From NCBI GenBank assembly GCA_019915135.1, contig JAHLMK010000016.1, positions 806,001 to 870,000 on the forward strand: 64,000 bases of DNA, in the 5' to 3' direction. Below, in pieces: positions 43,907 to 57,072 of the stretch (within the stretch, counting starts at the first letter, position 1; every line of letters starts with the position of its first letter). The notes under the pieces are model-generated. The model made no database searches and was not told the DNA's origin. It saw only the letters and a program-made list of their open reading frames with translations. Made by a program: the position numbers and the translations under genes. Source of the DNA: Strobilurus pachycystidiatus. Lineage: Eukaryota > Basidiomycota > Agaricomycetes > Agaricales > Physalacriaceae.

Positions 43907-46900
43907 ATGTTTACTCGCGCTGCTCGTCGCGCAGAGACGACTTTGCTGTCGTCTCGGCAGAGCCTTCCGCGCCCCGCCCGCTGCTACTCTACACCCTCAA
44001 AACCGGCCAATGCACCTGCTCTGGCGGCTGCTCTCGCTCCTGAGCCCGACCTTCCCCCACCCATGTACTCGCCGTCGTCGACACTGGTGATACCCCCGCC
44101 GACGCGGATGGAGAACTTTCTAAAATACCGGCCGCCATACACGTTCCTGCCGTCGCTACGTCCGATGGACAGCAAGTCGACGAGCAACATGGAGTGGTAC
44201 GGCGACACAGAGACACAGGACCGGCTTGCTATCGTCCAGGCGTGTCTGCACGACCAGTACGACGTCCCGCGCGCTGAGAACATCCTCGCGAGCATTCGCA
44301 TGTCGCGCGGCAAGGTGCTCCTCGACACCCGGATGTACAATGCCTTCCTGGAGGCGTACTTGGCGATGGCGCAGCGTGAGCCGGACAACGCTGACATCTG
44401 GTTCGGGCGCATGTGGAACACGTACGAGTTTCTCGAAAAGAACGACGACGGCCTCGTCCCGTCGCCCTCCACTTACGCGATCATGCTCGTCTCTTTGGAT
44501 CGGTAAGCACTTGCTTTTGTCGCCCTTGAAGGCTGGGCTTATATTGCGTTCAAAGTGTTCCTGCGCATATGCAAAAACTGTGTGCCATCACTTACGACGA
44601 CCTCCTCACCCGCCTGCACCTCCGCGAATATGCGCTCAAGGAGGTCATCGCAGACCGCACAGTCACCAACTCTGAGGACGCTTCCCGTATCATCAAGGAG
44701 CTTTCCCGTGCCGCCGTAAAGCTGAACATGTCTGGCGTCGTAGCTGAGCTTGGGCGCACAGAAACCATCGGCACCATGGAACCCGATATACTCGACACTG
44801 TCCCGGAAGTCATGCCCGTCCTCAAGAGCGTCGTCAACAAATCCGAGGACGGCACAGAGGAGGTCACCAAAGAAATCCCTTTCAATCTCGACAATCTCCG
44901 CCGCCATCTTTCCCAGTTAAATTTTGCCCGCCGCATCCTTCCCGAAGACGTCGCAGCGCGTCAAAAGCTCCTCGAAGAATCCGTGTACGAGGTTGCTGTT
45001 GAGCGCCTCGAGCACGAAGCCGCTGCCCTTGACAGCATGGGTATAACCAGTCCTTATGGCAAGGACATCCGGCAGTGGATGTGGGATTGGCATTCTAAGC
45101 TACATCCGCGCCTCACTGAGGAGATCGCCAAGATACAAGATGAAGAAAGCAAAAACGCAAAGCGCCGTGCCAACCTCCTCACGCCCTACCTCCAGCTTGT
45201 TCGTCCCGAACGGCTCTCCCTCATCACCATCTTAGAGATCATGCGCCTGCAAGGCTCCGGAGGCGTCCACGAGGGTATGAAGACCACCCGTGCGCTCATC
45301 TCGCTTGGAAAGGCCGTGGAAATGGAGTACAAGGCGCAGATGTGCAAACGGAACAACATTGCGCTTCCTGCGCTGAGGGGCACGGGCGAGCCGGGGTATT
45401 TCTCGGGCTTGGGGTATCAGAACTTGTTGGAGCGGCGCGTTGTTGCTGCTAGGCATATCACGGACGCTGAAGGATGGACTTCGCATTGGACTCAGACTAC
45501 GCGCTCCCAGGTGGGAGGGCTGCTCATAGATTGCTTGATGGGCGTCGCGAAAGTGCTTCGGACGGCCGTAGACAGGACAACGGGCAAGATAATGTCAGTC
45601 TTTTCCTTCCTTTCATCTCATCCATCTTCTGGGACTGACGAACGACGCCTAGATCGGAAGAACAACCGGCATTTTATCACGCATACGAGTTTATGCGCGG
45701 ACAGAAACTGGGAATCATTCGTTTGAACCCTGCTTTGGCAGAGGCTATGGCGCGAGACAGCATTAAGACGACACTTCATCCTCGGCATCTGCCCATGTTG
45801 GTCCCGCCCCGGTCTTGGGTCGCGCCCGAATCTGGTGGATATTATTATAACAAGTGTACGTCTTGTTTCATTGAATTCTTCTCTTGCAGGTATTGACTCG
45901 ATACACCATCAGCTACGGCAATGCGATACAAGGAATCTGTGGAACAGGCTTCGTACTTGAAGCACGCATCGGACATGGGTAATATTGAACTCATATACGC
46001 TGGCTTGGACGTCCTTGGTTCGACCCCTTGGATTATCAACAAGAAGATATTCGAAGTCGTTCTCAAAGTATGGAACAGTGGGCAAGGACTTGGTAAACTC
46101 CCTCCTGCCGTGTACACCGAACCGGAACCTGTCCTCCCGCCCGATGCTACCGCCAAGGAAAAGGCCTTCTATGCATTCCAACTTCGTGCACATTTGCAGG
46201 AACGGGGCAACAATCATTCGAAAAGATGCAGTGTCAATTATAAGATTGAGATCGCACGTTCGGTGAGTGATGCTTCCTCGATGCATTGGAGGTTCTTTTC
46301 TCATGTCGTTCTGTGTAGTTCTTGGGTGACAAGATCTATCAGCCGCATAACCTGGATTTCCGAGGACGAGCCTACCCCATTCCACCGCATTTGAACCACA
46401 TTGGAGACGATCTTAGTCGTGGGCTCATGAAGTTTGCTGACGCCAAGCCTTTGGGCGAGCGCGGGCTACGGTGGTTGAAAATCCATCTTGCCAATTTGTA
46501 CGGATACGACAAGGCCAACTTTGATGAGCGTGTCAAGTTCGCAGAGGACCATCGCGACGATATCTTTGATAGTGCTCTCAATCCCTTAGATGTGCGTTGT
46601 TCATTTCTTGCCTGTTGATGATGGTTGGCTCATTTCTATGTAGGGCCGCGGATGGTGGAAACACGCTGACGACCCATGGCAATGTCTCGCGACGTGTATG
46701 GAATTGCAGGAAGCTCTCACGTTGCCTGACCCTCTTGCGTACATGTCTTCTCAGCCGGTCCACCAGGATGGTACCTGTAACGGACTGCAGCATTATGCCG
46801 CGCTCGGTGGTGACTCCCGCGGTGCCCAGCAAGTCAATCTGGCCGCCGGTGAGCGCCCCTCGGACGTGTACACGTACGTCGCACGCATGGTGGAGGCCCA

Positions 46901-48352
46901 GATTTGCAGAGACGTCGAGGAGGGCGACGTGAACGCGAAAATTCTGCAGAACAGAGTATCGCGTAAAATGGTCAAGCAGACTGTGATGACGACTGTGTAC
47001 GGGGTGACATACGTTGGCGCGAGGGACCAGATTGAGAAGCAGATCAAGGCCATTGATGAACTCAAGCAGTTTGACACATGGCAGTTGTCTGCGTATCTGG
47101 CTCGGGCTGTATGTTCCTCTTTTTCTTCTCGTTTGGGAAGAAGGCTCATTGACCTTCTTCTAGGTGCTGAGCTGTATCGGAGATTTGTTTAGTGGCGCCA
47201 AGGACATCCAGAACTGGCTGACACTTTCCGCGCGGGTCATTTCCAGAGCTATCCCGGAGGAGCGACTTCCTGAAGCGTTGGCCGAGTACAACGCCGGTAA
47301 CAAAGGTGCTGGTAAAGCAGAGTGGCTGCCCGCGGACAGGCTGAAGAAAGAGCAGCTGACTTCGGTGGTTTGGACGACACCTCTGGGACTCCCTATTGTC
47401 CAGCCGTACAGGAAGACGCAGAGAAAGCAGGTGATGACCAAGCTGCAGACGGTATATATCTCGGATCCCAACGCGACTTCCGAAGGTACGAATGCGGGTC
47501 ACGCTTTTGGGATACGTCAGGCTGACGACTGTATCCACAGTGAACGCCATGAAACAAGCTTCTGCTTTCCCGCCCAACTTCATCCATAGTTTGGACGCCA
47601 CGCACATGATGCTTTCTGCGCTTGAATGTCAGGTATGTTTTTCGAATTTCAGTTGGATGTCTCCAACACGTTTTTCATGATAAAATAGACACAAGGTCTT
47701 ACTTTCGCGGCTGTTCACGATTCCTATTGGACGCATGCGTGTAGCATTGATCAGATGTCCGTCATCATCCGTGATACTTTCATCGCGCTGCATTCGTCTG
47801 ATGTTCTGGGCAAGCTCCGCGAGGAGGTGAGAAGTCTTTCTGAAACGACATCTCGTTTGTATCTGAATTGAGTTACAGTTCGTCGAGCGATACAAGAATT
47901 ATCAAGTCCCTCTGTACAATCTGAGGAGCGTTTCTATGCTCAAACAACTGAAAGCTAGTGGCGTCCGTCTCAAAGTGTCTGCGGAACAGGCAAAGGAGTT
48001 GGAGATTCTAGCGCCGATATTAAACGTTACAGGTACCGATGACTCGACGGTCAGTGTCACTGACTTGGGGACGACGAAGGAGGAACGAGAGGAAATGCTT
48101 AGGGCAAAGGATCTCGCAGAGAGCGATCTACTGGAAGACTTCTCCGAGGACGAAGAGCTCGAATTCGATGAAGACAGCGACGAGGTCCCCGCCGGTAAAG
48201 CTAGGACGCAGAAGACCAAAATCCTGAAAGCTCGAGCAGAGATGAAGCTGCTGGGCAAGTTCGTGACGATGACAGACCTCCTCCCCCCCGTACCGAAAAA
48301 AGGAGACTTCCGCGTCGAGGCTATCAAGGCATCCCAGTACTTCTTCTCATAG
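43907..48352 (+). CDS. RPO41: Mitochondrial DNA-directed RNA polymerase
   Basis: Nuclear-encoded single-subunit T7-type polymerase that transcribes mitochondrial DNA. The N-terminus [20 protein letters not shown] is a basic presequence ending near RCYSTP. A PPR-like helical region follows ([19 protein letters not shown]). Polymerase landmarks: [20 protein letters not shown], motif A in [19 protein letters not shown], the O-helix region [20 protein letters not shown], and motif C in [14 protein letters not shown] preceded by [16 protein letters not shown]. The C-terminal [20 protein letters not shown] then YFFS is the expected end. A long acidic stretch ([19 protein letters not shown]) is inserted just before it. 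At least eight short introns. The size of about 1,300 residues is normal. Confidence 0.94.
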
Positions 48353-49654
48353 ACGTAGACATGGCGGCGCATTCTCTGGTTCCATATTTCGTGCACGCAT
48401 TGACCCCTCACATCGCTATGTTATTGCATCATCCTCTCTTTATTCAGTCGCATTGCTTCATATCAACTAATGTATCTATTACACTACCATACCACATATT
48501 AGATTTAAAAACAGAGAAAATCTGGAAGGAACGAGCCTGGTGGAATGTATTGGTGCACGCCTCGCACCACATCGCATTCGGGGAACTTGAAAAATAAATC
48601 ACCTGAGAAACACTACTAGTATGTAGTCTAGAGTACATAGCTAATATATCAGTACTTGCTGACCGGCACGTCGTAGGGCCGGGATATTCGGCGAACTGAA
48701 GTTCAATTGATCGGCGCCAACGAAAGTCGGTCGGCCAGAAACCTTCACGATGGTCCTCTGCCGTCACTTTGCGCGCCCTGTTCCTGGACGGGACTAAGGT
48801 ACGTCAAGGCGGGACTTTATCCAGGACGCTATCTAGTACACAGGCTCCCTCCGCCCTTGACTTTTGTATGCTACGGGACCCAAATACTCAAGGGAGGCTG
48901 CAGGTTGGCTGCAGGGCTTGTCTTTTCGACCTGGTCCCGACCGCACATCTCGCGACAAGCATCAGATCAAGTTCCCATGGGTCCTCCTCCATTTCCCCGC
49001 TCTGCCCTCCGTCCCCCTCTGGTCAGCGTCTTCTTTGCCGGGTACTTGCGATCAGCATCACTTCTTTTGATATATCATCACGAAACGGACCCAAACATTG
49101 TCCTTGTGATAGTCGACGGATGAAAAACTTGCTACAACGTTATAACGTTCTTGGCCTGGACGCGGTAAAGAAGCGACTCGCAGAGCCGAATCCAGGCAAC
49201 CCATCAAATGTACGCAAACCTGCGCTCAACCTGAACTCAATAGACTCACAGAAATGACATGAGGCACAAGTACCTGTGCCATAATAACTTGAATTCTGGC
49301 ATATTGGATACAGCAGAACATGGTTCTGCTCATCTTGGTTCTATCTGTGTTAGAAGGATCTTGGAATCAGGCAGTTGATATAGAGCTAGTGTTCTGACTC
49401 CTCTCTATCAAACCGGGAATGCAGTCAGCTGCCGACAGTGCCAACATCTACGCGGCATGGGCCCATTCAGGATCATGATGGCCATGATGCGTTCGAATGA
49501 CACTGATTACTTGATGATTCAATGGTCGTCTTCCCACTGTCTTCCACCCTTGTCTATCTCCTTTTGCGCCGTACTGTGTGAACCGACCAAGCAGCTGCTG
49601 ACAGGATTCGCCTTATAAAAGGACTATTGCAGCCCTCCGTTCAACTCCTTGCAC
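48353..49654. other. Intergenic region of about 1.3 kb
   Basis: Long plus-strand frames at 48707-49257 overlap each other and have no domain character; I do not call a gene. A possible TATA-type cttataaaag at about 49612 precedes the next ATG. Confidence 0.45.
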
Positions 49655-51554
49655 CATGGACGACTACACTGGCACGCTCCTTCTCGTTGCTCGCGATGGC
49701 TCAACGACTCCCATAGCAATGCTGTAAGTACTTCAGCGCCTCACTTGCGGCCAGGAAGGCTGATTCGCGATCCTGCTGGCAGTACGGGGCCTCGCGTACG
49801 TGATTTTATCGTCGCTTGCGCACGTCGCCAATAGGCTCATCACGCACTTACACAGCTCCTCGGCATGTTCCTCAACTGGTGTCTCCTCGGTGTCCTATCG
49901 GTGCAAGTTTGTGAGCACTACATTGTCTCACCGCCCAGCGCGCTCGTTGACCTTCAATGATAATCAGACATGTTTTATCTCACTTTCACCGGAACGAGCC
50001 CACGGATCAAAGCTTTAGGTGAGAATGAATGAAGCTGTGGAGCGCAATAATTTCCTCGGTCCTGAAGACTTGTCGCTCGATTAGTTTACATCGTCCTCGT
50101 CGTGGAGTGGGTACAAACGATCCTGATGACGACGGACGCCTTCCATTGGTTTGTATTTAACTTTGGAAGACCAGCTGCCTTGGCGGAGATACATGAGAAA
50201 TGGCTCGGTGCGTTTCCATTGCTCACTTTCGTGTTCACAATTGACGTGATGCAGACGTTCCTCTCATGAGCGGGCTCATTTCCGGGACGGTGCAACTCTT
50301 CTTCTGCTGGCAAATCTTCCGACTCAGCAAGACATGGTACATGTCTGCGTGCGCATGTTCTCTCGAGTATTGAAGCGGCAGCCACTGATTGGTTTTATCC
50401 ACAGGTTTATTGCAGCGGTATGTTGTTCGACTACCAGGCCTTTCTCACGTTTAATCCCACTACTACAGGTCGCTCTCATGCAGTCGTCTGCTGCAGTCGC
50501 TGTCGGCATCAGGGTATACCATCTTCAGCCGCTGTTCTTCGAGTTCTAATGGCAAGTGCGACAGGTCAAATTACTCAATAAACTTTCCGATGCTGTCTTC
50601 ACTCCGGTCGTTGTACGTCGCTTTCAGGAAATCTGTACCCGCAGGATATGCGCTGATTAGGTTTACATCTGCAGATCAATCATACTGGCGAGGCTGTCGC
50701 GGATGTGTTCATTTCTATATCAATGACATACCTCGTGAGTGATGACCTGTCTACTGGATGCCCCAAATCACCTCTTAACGAGCTTGACAGCTGTTCCGCA
50801 TGAAGAGCGGGTTCAAGAGTACCGACAAGAGGGTGGTTAACATAATACGCCTTTTCGTCGAGACTGGATTGATCACTTGTAGGTGTCTGTCACCATGAGA
50901 ACGATCTCATATGCTGAAAGTGTCCGCAGCTACCGTCGCCGTGTTGGACATCATTTTCTTCTTCAAATACCCGGTATGTCAAGAGTCTCTTTGTCCTTGG
51001 ATCGTATCATCTGACAACGCTTCTACAGCCCGGGACTCTGAACGAATGCCCGTACGTTTTCTCCATGGACTCGTAAATTGTCAGATTCTTACGATCTCTC
51101 TCCCATCATAGGGCCCTGGTACTTCCAAAATTGTGAGTTACGTTCCCCTACCTCGCGTAACATATTCATCAACGGCATACCAGGTACTCGAATGCCCTGT
51201 TGGCCCTGGTAAGCTTACCCTGTTATGGAGACCGTTTTCCCAGGTACTGACGGCTGCCTTGCAGCTCAACAATCGCATATTCAGCCAAAGAGGGGACAAT
51301 TCCACCGAAACTCCTTCGCGGGCCTTGCGAAGTAACGACCATATCTCACGGACTGGCCCACGCATTGGGCCTAATGGCAACACGATTCGCGTGGAAATCC
51401 AGCAATCGACGGTCACCGATATTCCGTTGAATGACTTCCATGTGAGTGCGCCCGGCGCGACATTCGTGTGCTCCTCTGACCCTTCCCTTCCTAGACCGGC
51501 TCAGCATCGGACGAACAGAAATATGGAAGTCCGTCGAAGTTCGAGGCTGTCTAA
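49655..51554 (+). CDS. DUF6534-type membrane protein
   Basis: Integral membrane protein of the DUF6534 family, widespread and expanded in mushrooms, function unknown. The model begins MDDYTGTLLLVARDGSTTPI. After two short introns it reads LLGMFLNWCLLGVLSVQVYM, the first helix. Further segments: YIVLVVEWVQTILMTTDAFH, LMSGLISGTVQLFFCWQIFR, FIAAVALMQSSAAVAVGI, and the family-typical VVNIIRLFVETGLITSATVA with VAVLDIIFFFKYP. The final helix region contains ILTAALQLNNRIFS, followed by a hydrophilic tail to KYGSPSKFEAV. Around ten short introns; every junction I traced stays in frame. The donor before the third exon could shift by a few bases. Confidence 0.75.
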
Positions 51555-52681
51555 GGGGTGTTCTTGGTCTGTATAGATGATAATTGGTGATATATTTGGG
51601 GTTGGATATGTGTATATAGTGGTACACATAGGACTAGGGGTCCTGGTATCTAAATACTTACTCTTCAATTGATCCTTTTCACAATCTGAAGAAAATCCAT
51701 CAATGCTGCCGGTGGAAGACCTTGGAGGACGCATTCTTGGTACCTGCATCCGCGGAGCTATTGTAAGACGGAGCTGAAGAACAAAGTGACTTAGAAGTGT
51801 TCGTGACGCTTTCTGTCGAGGTCTCCTTTCGGATGAGGAAGACGCCGAAAAGCTCATGAACTGATTGATCATGATCTAGACTGAGACTCGTCGCGATCAC
51901 GAACTTTTCTCTGATTTGGGAGGCGGTATGCGTGCTCGTGTGATAGACAAAGAGGACGGCATCAAGGCTGGACTCACCTCTCGCTTGGCTTAACAGTCTA
52001 TTGGAAGGCTCACAACTTACGGGACGCGCGAGCGCGAGAATAATTACCAAATGGGATCTGTGTTGTTTGCCACCACGCTGACAGTTGGAAGACCATCTGT
52101 GTCCACTGCCGTGACGCCCGTGTAGTCTAGAGCTGTATTAGCTACCGAGTCAAGTTCACCGTGCAGGGCTTGTCAAACTCTAAATAAAAACAAGGGACTT
52201 TGAGACCCGTACTCTCTTGGGGTGAAGTTCGGAGTAATACGCTATGCGACCGACTCAGAGGAGAAATCGTTGGCTTGGGGAAGATCTGGAAAAGGGTCGA
52301 GGGCCACGCCTTTGCGTCGTTCATAATACAACATCTGATGCGATCCCGATTCCCGAACAACAGAAAATGGGGAACACACTGTATTAACGGTACTTTTTTG
52401 TCTCGTCAGTCCTTGCCAACGCGCAGATAGCCGCCACAGCCAGAGCGAGTGAGAAATGGGTATTCAGTAGTGACAGGAGGTCGCTGAAGAGGGCTGACCG
52501 AGCATTGATCCCAGTTTGTGGCGTTTAGGATCGTAACGGGAAATGCCGAGAGGAGAATCTTTTGAGATTTGATCGCGCCCCCCCGGCCTTGATGTCGCCA
52601 GTTAAGCTCTAGCTAAAGTACAGATGTTTAATAGTCCATTGTGGTGCATACTACTACATGTCAGGATCAAATCTACAAGCT
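51555..52681. other. Intergenic region with possible relict coding sequence
   Basis: A minus-strand frame at 51700-52050 (contains SLSLDHDQSVHELFGVFLIR) has the look of a C-terminal tail but no start or domain. I do not call a gene. Confidence 0.4.
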
Positions 52682-53654
52682 CTAGGCGTTGAGCTGGATG
52701 AGAGAAGGGCGGCGCCGAACGGGGAGCGGCTTGATAGGGCGCGACGCCGCACCAGTATTCTTCGTCTTCTTGCCCTCGTCTGGATCTAGCCCATTGGCGT
52801 GGCACCACTGGCTATATACCTCCTTGCATTGGTTTCGGTGCTTGTTCCACATCGCCGGGTAGTACATCGCCTTCTCCCTCTCCTTCTCGTTCCGCGCCTG
52901 CTCCAGTTTGATGTGCTTCTTGCACGCCTTGCATATTACCTTCTGTGGCTGGACGCTTCCCTGCTCAATCCACGAGTCGTTTAGGAGGTACGCCTTTCTC
53001 TCCTCTGCCGTCATGTAGGACTTTGCTCTCAAACCGAGTCTGACCATTTGCTGCGGCCCGGGTTGGAGGGAAGAGTAGAAGATTTCGGAGTGGGCGCGGT
53101 TCCGTTGACCTTCCAGTACTGACGTCCTGATGATTGCGTAGCGTTTTGAGGATGAGAGGGCGGTGGGCATCGGAGGACTCGGAGGCGCGGTCACGGCGTC
53201 GTTCAAGTCGGTCGCGCTGATTGCCATAGTTGAGTCATTGTAAAGACTGGCTGAATGGTTGATGTTGACTAACCTTCGGGCGGCTTGCATGATCATCGTG
53301 TCCTCATTAGTTTCTAGTCGATGAGCGCGCTTACTTGGCCCGGGGACGCTTCAACTGCGATCAGCATGTTAGGCAAATGGTTGGGACTGGGAGACTCACT
53401 TCTCTTCTAACTCGCATCGTGCTCGCTTAGAGTGTACGGATTCGTATCCAGTCGCGTCGTCCTCGCTAGAACTCATCAGTACCAAGCTCGCGACAGAAAC
53501 AATGAACGTACTCGTCGGACGTGTATCCCAAGACCTTCGCGATGGCTTGAGTGTAATACTCTTTTCTGTCCCGCTCCTGGCGGTCGTAAGGATGCTCGCC
53601 GAATGCGATGGCGGAGGAATCGCTCCCATATGGATGATTGTACGTCGTGGACAT
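52682..53654 (-). CDS. Putative zinc-module protein, paralogue 1 of a local family
   Basis: Not recognised. Starts MSTTYNHPYGSDSSAIAFGE; an intron (gtacgt...gttctag, about 53464-53506) joins YTSD to DEDDATGYESVHSKRARCEL. A further intron near 53370 leads to GPSKRAHRLETN. The C-terminal exon has EIFYSSLQPGPQQMVRLGL, WIEQGSVQPQKVICKACKKH, then YYPAMWNKHRNQCKEVYSQW. CxxC with the later W-x2-H-x3-C could bind zinc (C2HC type). It ends in a basic RPIKPLPVRRRPSLIQLNA, nearly identical in plan to the tail of the gene at 57073. The acidic/serine-rich N-terminus and basic tail suggest a nuclear protein, which is inference. Confidence 0.65.
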
Positions 53655-53693
53655 GATGTAGACAATTGTGGATGTTTCAACGCCGCTGACAGT

Positions 53694-53735
53694 CTCTACT
53701 TATACCCTCTAGACGTGTTGTGGACAATGATCGTG
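53694..53735 (-). promoter_or_regulatory. TATA core promoter of paralogue 1
   Basis: On the minus strand CGTCTAGAGGGTATAAG lies about 45 bases before the ATG at 53654, preceded by CATTGTCCACAACA. It is a variant of the block seen before the two sister genes. Confidence 0.7.
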
Positions 53736-56700
53736 GACTCAGCCATTGTCGTAGCTTTGACCGAACTTGGATGTGGACCAGCGATCGCTTTACCCTTAAC
53801 AATGAACATGAAAGATCGTCGCTCTTTGTTGTTGTTATGAAATGGCCGGGGAGTGGCTAAAGAACGTTGTCAGACGTTATCTACAAGAGGTGGGCTGCTA
53901 AATCAAGATTATTTGAACGACCGAGAGCCTGGGACGGCGATTGTGCCGTAGGATAGCTGCGGAAGTAATTTGCGAGCCATTCTATAGATGTCAAATGCTT
54001 CAGACGCGTTTCGTGGCCATCTAAACGCGTCCAATCCTCTTGAGTCGCGCCAACTTCGACTGGAAGAGGGCCATCGATGATCTACCGCCAACCAGACCCA
54101 CAAACTTCGGCATCCTATGGCAGAAAAGTCATTTCGTAAAATAAAGCGGCCTACGGAGCAACCGGCTTGAGATGGTTAGTGGAAAGACTACCGTCGAATA
54201 TCATCCTGGCTTGCAGGAATCAAGCAGCGCTCAGATTTTTGGTCACGCTCAGTCACGTCACAAATCAATTCCTATTCCGTCCGCCATGTCGACCATTCTG
54301 GCGCAAACTGCCAGACCTCCCGCCCTCTCCCGCGTTTACCGCCCCTGCTGAGCTCAGTACCCTTAGGCTTTCAGTCCGTGCGCCTGATATCCACCGCCGC
54401 TGCGCCCAAAGGTGCGCCGCCTTTCCGTCTCCGTCCCTCGACCTGACCACAAATTCAGACGTTGCGCAGGATCTGTCCCTCAAGGAACTCAGAAGCGTTT
54501 GAGCCCACCCCGACGTTTTTGACTGCTCACGCATGGCACAAAAATTAACCCGCTGCAGACCAAGGACGCCCACGGTGGGCTTCACAAGACGTTCTCCACG
54601 GCGACAAGACTTCAGAATTGGCCGCGTACGATGCATTCTAGCCCACCCTCGGACGGTGGCAATCCTCTCCGAGGTTGAGACCACTGGCGGCGCGCACGCG
54701 TACCTCGACATCCTCGAGCCGACCTCCCAAGCCTGTCGACCGCCACCACTACTCTAGATTGCAGTCTATCACCATACGGAAATATAACCTGAACTGTTTG
54801 AACACTATTGGAGCGTGAACCTCGTCTTGATTACACGGCCGTACAATCGCAAAAGTAAGTCGGTCGCGCCACCCGGGAAATTGTTCGCATCAACTTACAG
54901 AATTGTCCAGGAAGAGAATTAACCTCTATCCATCTCAAGTGAACGCTGCGAGATTAGGCTTCCCCTCTCAGCCGCAGAACCACACCGTAAGATCGATCAG
55001 GAGATGAAGACGACTTACATGAAGAAACGATGTCGGTGTCCAGGATATGGCTTCGGGTGTGCATCGTGAACATGACTGAACGAGAACTTCCATTTTGTTT
55101 TGAGTGCATGAGTGGCTTCTCCGATGCCCTTGCCTATCTCTATGGCGCTCTCGTCTTCATCGCTGCACCATCATCTTCGTCTCATGATTTCTGGGCATTA
55201 ATCTCAGACAGCTTTCCTCCACGGACTCGCAATAATGTACGACGCGGACTTGGTCATGAATCGGCTTGCACTGGATGATGGCAACTGAGGTAGCGTGGCC
55301 GTGGCCGTTTCGATGTTGCCAAAGGCTAAGCCGAGTGTTGTACAGGTGGTGACGATATGTGAAAGATCTTTGACTATTACACTGTCCCCCGGCTTCCAAC
55401 TACTGCTTTCGCAAGTTGTGCTAGTCATGTCGCAGGAGTTTCACACGCCATATAGAGTTCGTCCAGATCTCCTCCTTTTCACGAGTAAAGTGACTTCCAC
55501 AAGACTAGGTGTCGGCTCCAACATAGGCGAAGCCGACGCCCGGACGAAATCACCTTCCGCCCAAGATGAATCGGCTCCAGAAGGCTTGACGATTGGTACC
55601 ATGTGTACTTTTGACAGTCGACTTGATGTTTTGAACCAAATCGCGATCGCTCGTTTCCTTTTCTTCTGGCCTGCCGCCTCCCTGCTTCACGCTCCAACGC
55701 CTCATGCTCCTCTCCTATCTGCAATGGACAAAGACACCGTGTATATCGCTGACCCTCTTCTGGTGATTACTTCTTTTCTCCGGGTCTACTTCTCTCAGAA
55801 ATGTTAGACTAGCCCATACAAGGCAATCCGACCTATTCGAATAAATATATTTGTGGCAAGCTGGTCGTAACTGATTCGTATGGTGTTCACGAATGGGTAC
55901 GGCGGTGGTAGGAGAAGACTCGGATCCGATAGAGCCAAAGGTGGACGAGGATAGGCTTCCGTCGCGACTCGTGCTTTCGTATGACTGGGTTGTGAGCGAC
56001 TTCATTCGCAGCGAGTGGGTTGTGCTCATTCCATTGCAGTATAGTTGGACAACGAATTCAACATTGGGGGAACTCTGAGTGTATGTCGGTTTTCTATCTC
56101 GGGCGATGGCTGATTAAGTTAACGTGATGATTCCATAGTCCTGCTCCAATCGCATCAGCGACTTCCCCGATGTGTTTACCTACTACGTGGCCTTTACCTA
56201 GCGCTTTCATCTTCGAGCAGGGAATAACTTATGCAACATCGTTCAATCCATGCTCATCCGCTACTTGTTAGATACCCACGTACAACGTCCCAAACGACTT
56301 GATGAAGTGCGGTTGCTCCTCTGCCTTCCAAATCTAAATGACAATCGTTCAGTGTTTCCTGAGCCAAGAGACGATGTACTCGTGCGCATATTCAAGCGAT
56401 TGGATGGGGGATCTCATTCACGACCTCCCAACTGCCCAACTCAAATTTCGTCTCCTGCTACAGTACACTAGGGTCCGTCCTGGAGTTCAAAATTGGATGG
56501 GGTGCGTGGGCAAATGAGGTATGCTTATATGGCGAACATCATCGCCTTTCGAGTCGCCATGACTCAAGGAGCCAGTGTTCTAGGCAGCGAAGATGGGATC
56601 CACACTGGCAGACACCATCAACATCCCCCCCTCAACAGAAAGTATCAGCTCGCGGATGCTAGGCTTGGTTCTAGTATCCGAGCTTCGAAGAGTCGAAACC

Positions 56701-57072
56701 CTCGGGCACTCGGTAGATGGTCGACGTTCGGCTTTGACTCTTTGTTAATGGTTGCGTAATACACAGGAGAATTTCGTGCAGTCTAGAGAGAACGCATGCA
56801 GAATGCGTATGTGATCTATTCGGAAACGAAACAGACTTTTTTTTGGCAAAAGCAAGGACACGAAGCATGTCGTCGGAGCAGTCTTCCGAAAGTAGAGAAG
56901 CGCATCCATGAGAAACGGCCCGGGCATCTCCTCATATTTAACTACCAGAGTCAGCAAGAATATCCCTCCGAGTCAATGCCAATACAAGAAAACGCGTAAG
57001 TGGAATGCTTGTCTGTTGTACAGCTGCTGAAATACATAAATCACAATACAGGAATACATAAAATCAGAATCA
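53736..57072. other. Long region without a convincing gene
   Basis: About 3.3 kb. 54280-54760 on the plus strand carries a mitochondrial-presequence-like start (MSTILAQTARPPALSRVYRP) but stops after 21 codons and continues only with frame changes; it may be a relict gene. Minus-strand frames at 55204-55428 and 55715-56029 are open but have no domain or supported splice partners. No transposon ends or RNA genes recognised. Confidence 0.45.

Noticed and set aside
48707..49257. Overlapping plus-strand frames after RPO41
   Set aside because: No domain, no signal peptide, no supported splicing; low-complexity translation.
51700..52050. Minus-strand frame that could be a tail of another membrane protein
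   Set aside because: No start, no transmembrane exons found upstream on the same strand; could not be supported.
55204..55428. Minus-strand frame starting MTSTTCESSSWKPGD
   Set aside because: Only about 74 codons, no convincing neighbouring exons, no family recognised; left as uncalled within the 53.7-57.1 kb interval.
53736..57072. Search for a transposon in the gene-poor interval
   Set aside because: No terminal repeats, integrase or reverse transcriptase motifs were recognised on either strand.
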